Below are positions 4,098-6,329 of a stretch of 6,329 bases of DNA, one piece after another. Where the stretch lies: the NCBI GenBank assembly GCA_003505715.1, contig DNXU01000596.1, positions 1-6,329 on the forward strand. Direction: 5' to 3'. This stretch comes from Cyanobacteria bacterium UBA8803. GTDB lineage: Bacteria > Cyanobacteriota > Cyanobacteriia > Cyanobacteriales > Coleofasciculaceae. Under the pieces are notes generated by a model that saw only the letters and a list, made by a program, of their open reading frames with translations, ran no database searches and was not told the DNA's origin. The position numbers were made by a program, and so were the translations under genes. Positions within the stretch are counted from its first letter, which is position 1, and the number at the start of each line of letters is the position of its first letter.

Positions 4098-6145
4098 AGA
4101 GCCGCAGCAGGAGGTAAAACTAACTTAGGCATAGGTTGTACTTTACGGGATACAGGAGGAATATCAGTTAGCAAGTCCTCCTCAGGAACATCCTGGAGTA
4201 ATACCTCCCGAATTAGCCGCGCTAGTACCCGCTGCGCTAAACTACCTGCAATTTTCTGCCCCATCTGTTGCGTTTCCTGCTTCATCAGCAACTGGGGAAT
4301 CATCGGCATCAGCTGTAGTGGATCGAAACCTGGAGTATCTTTGAGGATCTCCCAAATACGCTTGATATGCTCAGCACTCTTAGAGACTTCTGCACTTTCT
4401 TGTGGTGTCTTCTCTTCCTCTAACCCTAACTGAACCCTCAAGGAATAAGTCACCTGGTCAAAGGTGCGACGCCCAAAAGTATCAACAGCCTTAACAATTT
4501 CCTCTATCAGCTGTTCCCGAATCAAAGTACCTCGGTCTGAGAACAAAAACTCTAAGGTTTGATTCAATACTTTGTTCAGGTCGTAATCAGAAGAGTGAGC
4601 CGCGTTCCGCAACAAGTTCTCCAACCGATTCCATCGGAAACCGTCATCCTTAATCAACAAGTCTTTCAAAGCTGACCGCAAGCGAGGTGAAGAGTCAGTT
4701 AACAAGCGCTTTGCAACATAAGGATAGGCTTTACTCAATACTTTGAAATTCGGATCGACATTAATCGCAATTCCTTCTAGGGTCACTAAGGAACGAATGA
4801 TCAATGCGTAGTAGGCAGGCACCCGGAAGGGATATTCATACATCACCTCTGATAACTGGTCGGTGATGCTCTTAAAGTTGAGTTCCGCCACACTCGCGCC
4901 CAAGGCATTGTTAAAGACATTGGCCAGGGCTGGAATAATTGGGGTGAGGTCAGTATCTGGTGTGAGGAACTCCAGCTCTACATAGTCATGGGCTAATCCA
5001 GTAAAGTCACGGTTGACCAAATGAACCACCGCTTCAATCAAACCGTAGCGTTGATAGGGTTTGACTTCGCTCATCATGCCAAAGTCTAGATAAGCTAGCT
5101 TGCCTTCCGGAGTGGCTAATAAATTGCCGGGATGAGGATCGGCATGGAAGAACCCATGTTCCAATAACTGCCGCAGAGAACATTGCACCCCAACTTCAAT
5201 CAGATGCTTAGCATCAATCCCTTGGGCTTTAATCTCTACCATGTTGGTCAACTTGGTTCCCGTTACCCATTCCAGAGTCAAGACGCGCCGTCCTGTATAT
5301 TTCCAGTAAATTTGCGGCACGTAAATATCCTCAAGGTGACCGTAAAGCTTGGCAAAACGCTCGGCATGGCGACCTTCTAAGGTGTAGTCCATTTCCTCAA
5401 AGATGCGGGTGCCAAATTCATCCACGATCGCTACCAAGTCACTGCGCACTCGCTTGACGTTGGTTTGCACCCAGTTGGCAAGGCAACGCAGGAGGTAAAT
5501 ATCCAGAGCAATTCTTCGTGCTAGTCCCGGACGCTGCACTTTAACTGCGACAATTTCCCCCGTCTTCAGCTTGCCTTTATACACTTGTCCTAAGGAAGCA
5601 GCTGCTACCGGATCGGCAGTAAGTTCGGCATAAATCTCTTCCGGGCGATCGCCTAATTCTTCCTCGATAAATTGATAAGCCACCTCATTCGGAAACGCTG
5701 GCAGTTGGTCTTGCAACAGCGATAACTCTTCCAAAAATAGCGGCGGCATCAAGTCCGGTCGTGTCGAGAGCGCCTGTCCTACTTTAATGTAAGCCGGCCC
5801 TAATTGAGTCAGAATTTTACGCAGCTGAATCGCTCGCCCCCTTTCTTTAAAGGGATCGCGACCCCAGAGGCGATCCCACCAGCTATTAAAGGTAAAAGAA
5901 AGTATAGGCAGGGTAATGCTCACCAGCCGCCCTAACACTTGTAGGGGTGCCTTGCTGTATTGAGCCGCGATCGCTTCCGCATCGTAGCGCAGTGCTTCTG
6001 TCTGTAACCCAGACTCTGGTACTAGTCTTTCGCTATACTCGTACTCCATCCCTATCGGTTCAGCTGACACCTGTACAACCGACGTTTCCTCTACAGCGTT
6101 GACGTTTATTTCCTCGGAGGCTGGATAAACTGTTTTAACATTCAT
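4091..6145 (-). CDS. AarF/ABC1/UbiB-family atypical kinase
   Basis: This 684-residue protein belongs to the ABC1 atypical kinase family, which supports ubiquinone synthesis in bacteria and mitochondria, and prenylquinone and plastoglobule functions in plastids. All family motifs are intact: K121-V-G-Q124 (KxGQ) in GPAYIKVGQALSTRPD, the Ala-rich nucleotide loop AAASLGQVY (181-189), ATP lysine K202, E251-x-D253, HADPHPGN (334-341) and D354-F-G356. A C-terminal extension (about 480-684), mostly helical, is of the length seen in cyanobacterial and plastid members. The first ~50 residues are acidic and unconserved; Met33 (ATG at 6047-6049) is a possible later start. Cyanobacteria use plastoquinone, so a role in plastoquinone or tocopherol homeostasis is inferred rather than shown. 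The last codons overlap the convergent Ser/Thr kinase gene by 7 bases. The gene has HIP1 sites at 5645-5652 and 5967-5974. No clear Shine-Dalgarno sequence is seen. Confidence 0.93.
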   Translation of the reverse strand: MNVKTVYPASEEINVNAVEETSVVQVSAEPIGMEYEYSERLVPESGLQTEALRYDAEAIAAQYSKAPLQVLGRLVSITLPILSFTFNSWWDRLWGRDPFKERGRAIQLRKILTQLGPAYIKVGQALSTRPDLMPPLFLEELSLLQDQLPAFPNEVAYQFIEEELGDRPEEIYAELTADPVAAASLGQVYKGKLKTGEIVAVKVQRPGLARRIALDIYLLRCLANWVQTNVKRVRSDLVAIVDEFGTRIFEEMDYTLEGRHAERFAKLYGHLEDIYVPQIYWKYTGRRVLTLEWVTGTKLTNMVEIKAQGIDAKHLIEVGVQCSLRQLLEHGFFHADPHPGNLLATPEGKLAYLDFGMMSEVKPYQRYGLIEAVVHLVNRDFTGLAHDYVELEFLTPDTDLTPIIPALANVFNNALGASVAELNFKSITDQLSEVMYEYPFRVPAYYALIIRSLVTLEGIAINVDPNFKVLSKAYPYVAKRLLTDSSPRLRSALKDLLIKDDGFRWNRLENLLRNAAHSSDYDLNKVLNQTLEFLFSDRGTLIREQLIEEIVKAVDTFGRRTFDQVTYSLRVQLGLEEEKTPQESAEVSKSAEHIKRIWEILKDTPGFDPLQLMPMIPQLLMKQETQQMGQKIAGSLAQRVLARLIREVLLQDVPEEDLLTDIPPVSRKVQPMPKLVLPPAAALQ

Positions 6146-6182
6146 AGATATTATGCTGAACCGACAGGCGCGACTTTGTAAA

Positions 6183-6197
6183 TTATTGTAACAATAA
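6183..6197 (-). promoter_or_regulatory. Near-palindrome at a possible promoter of the ABC1 kinase gene
   Basis: The plus strand reads TTATTGT-A-ACAATAA, a perfect 7-bp inverted repeat around one base, 38-52 bases before the start codon. On the gene's strand it contains TACAAT (6190-6185), a five-of-six match to the -10 consensus, which would put transcription start near 6178. No good -35 hexamer stands 16-18 bases further up. The overlap of a symmetrical site with a -10 element fits an operator for a dimeric regulator, but this is inference. Confidence 0.35.
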
Positions 6198-6240
6198 CTA
6201 GATTAGGCACCGCGAAGCCAACTTTATCATCCCATTCTAG

Positions 6241-6269
6241 GGTTGGGAAGGGATACCCCATCCCCAGCC
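6241..6269. repeat. G/C-rich imperfect hairpin upstream of the ABC1 kinase gene
   Basis: Bases 6241-6252 pair with 6258-6269 with two mismatches and one G-T, leaving a 5-base loop. No T-tract follows on either strand, so it is not a typical terminator. The right arm contains CCCCATCCCCA, related to the heptamers at the window edge, so it may be a degenerate part of the same repeat. Confidence 0.4.
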
Positions 6270-6301
6270 AACACGACAGACATTGTACGGATACACGAAT
6301 T

Positions 6302-6329
6302 CCCCATCCCCCATCCCCCATTCCCCATT
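6302..6329 (+). repeat. Tandem heptamer repeat (CCCCATY)4, running off the window
   Basis: Four contiguous units are seen: CCCCATC (6302-6308), CCCCATC (6309-6315), CCCCATT (6316-6322) and CCCCATT (6323-6329). The run reaches the last base, so its true length is unknown. The unit is the complement of the GGGGAAT run at 836-866. It is of the STRR heptamer type found in cyanobacterial spacers and probably lies between the ABC1 kinase gene and the next gene to the right. Confidence 0.75.

Noticed and set aside
5183..5380. 65-residue open frame on the plus strand inside the ABC1 kinase gene
   Set aside because: It is opposite conserved ABC1 sequence, has no recognisable domain and no ribosome binding site, so it is a shadow frame.
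2031..6145. The two adjacent kinase genes considered as one signalling system
   Set aside because: They are convergent, belong to unrelated kinase families with different known roles, and share no promoter. Adjacency alone does not support a joint function.
6056..6163. 9-bp inverted repeat CGGTTCAGC (6056-6064) and GCTGAACCG (6155-6163) around the ABC1 kinase start
   Set aside because: The arms are short and about 90 bases apart, with one inside coding sequence. Chance is a sufficient explanation.

Overview
The window is chromosomal DNA from a cyanobacterium. The evidence is at least seven copies of the octamer GCGATCGC (HIP1) in 6.3 kb, heptameric CCCCATY-type tandem repeats in spacers, and a gene set of cyanobacterial style: a zinc-ribbon/Ser-Thr kinase/transmembrane protein and a long ABC1/UbiB-like kinase. 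The repeat-rich spacers suggest a filamentous or otherwise large-genome lineage, but I cannot name the species.

Layout from left to right. Positions 1-139 are a leader with no convincing gene. Positions 140-768 (+) hold a small two-gene unit: an antibiotic-biosynthesis-monooxygenase-fold protein (YgiN-like), then a CutA-family protein 17 bases after it. A spacer at 769-981 follows, with a hairpin/T-tract terminator, a run of GGGGAAT heptamers and a 23-bp imperfect inverted repeat. Positions 982-1893 (-) encode a lipoprotein of the PhnD-like oxyanion-binding family, which converges on cutA and has no permease or ATPase gene beside it. A 137-bp divergent spacer contains an 11-bp direct repeat and a pyrimidine tract. 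Positions 2031-4097 (+) encode a membrane-anchored Ser/Thr protein kinase with an N-terminal zinc ribbon and an extracytoplasmic C-terminal region. Positions 4091-6145 (-) encode an AarF/ABC1/UbiB-family atypical kinase whose stop codon overlaps the end of the Ser/Thr kinase gene by 7 bases. The right flank (6146-6329) is the upstream region of that gene, with a small near-palindrome at a possible promoter, a G/C-rich hairpin and four CCCCATY heptamers at the window edge.

The genes do not form one pathway. They are four transcription units: the monooxygenase-fold/cutA pair, the binding protein alone, the Ser/Thr kinase alone, and the ABC1 kinase alone. Loose themes are redox and stress (the ABM fold, a possible redox-sensitive Cys cluster, and ABC1 kinases linked to prenylquinone metabolism) and sensing or uptake at the cell surface (the lipoprotein and the transmembrane kinase). 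I found no convincing new multi-gene system. The points most worth checking are the orphan oxyanion-binding lipoprotein, the C8 tract that could switch the kinase between membrane-bound and soluble forms, the divergent CutA, and the unexplained spacer repeats.
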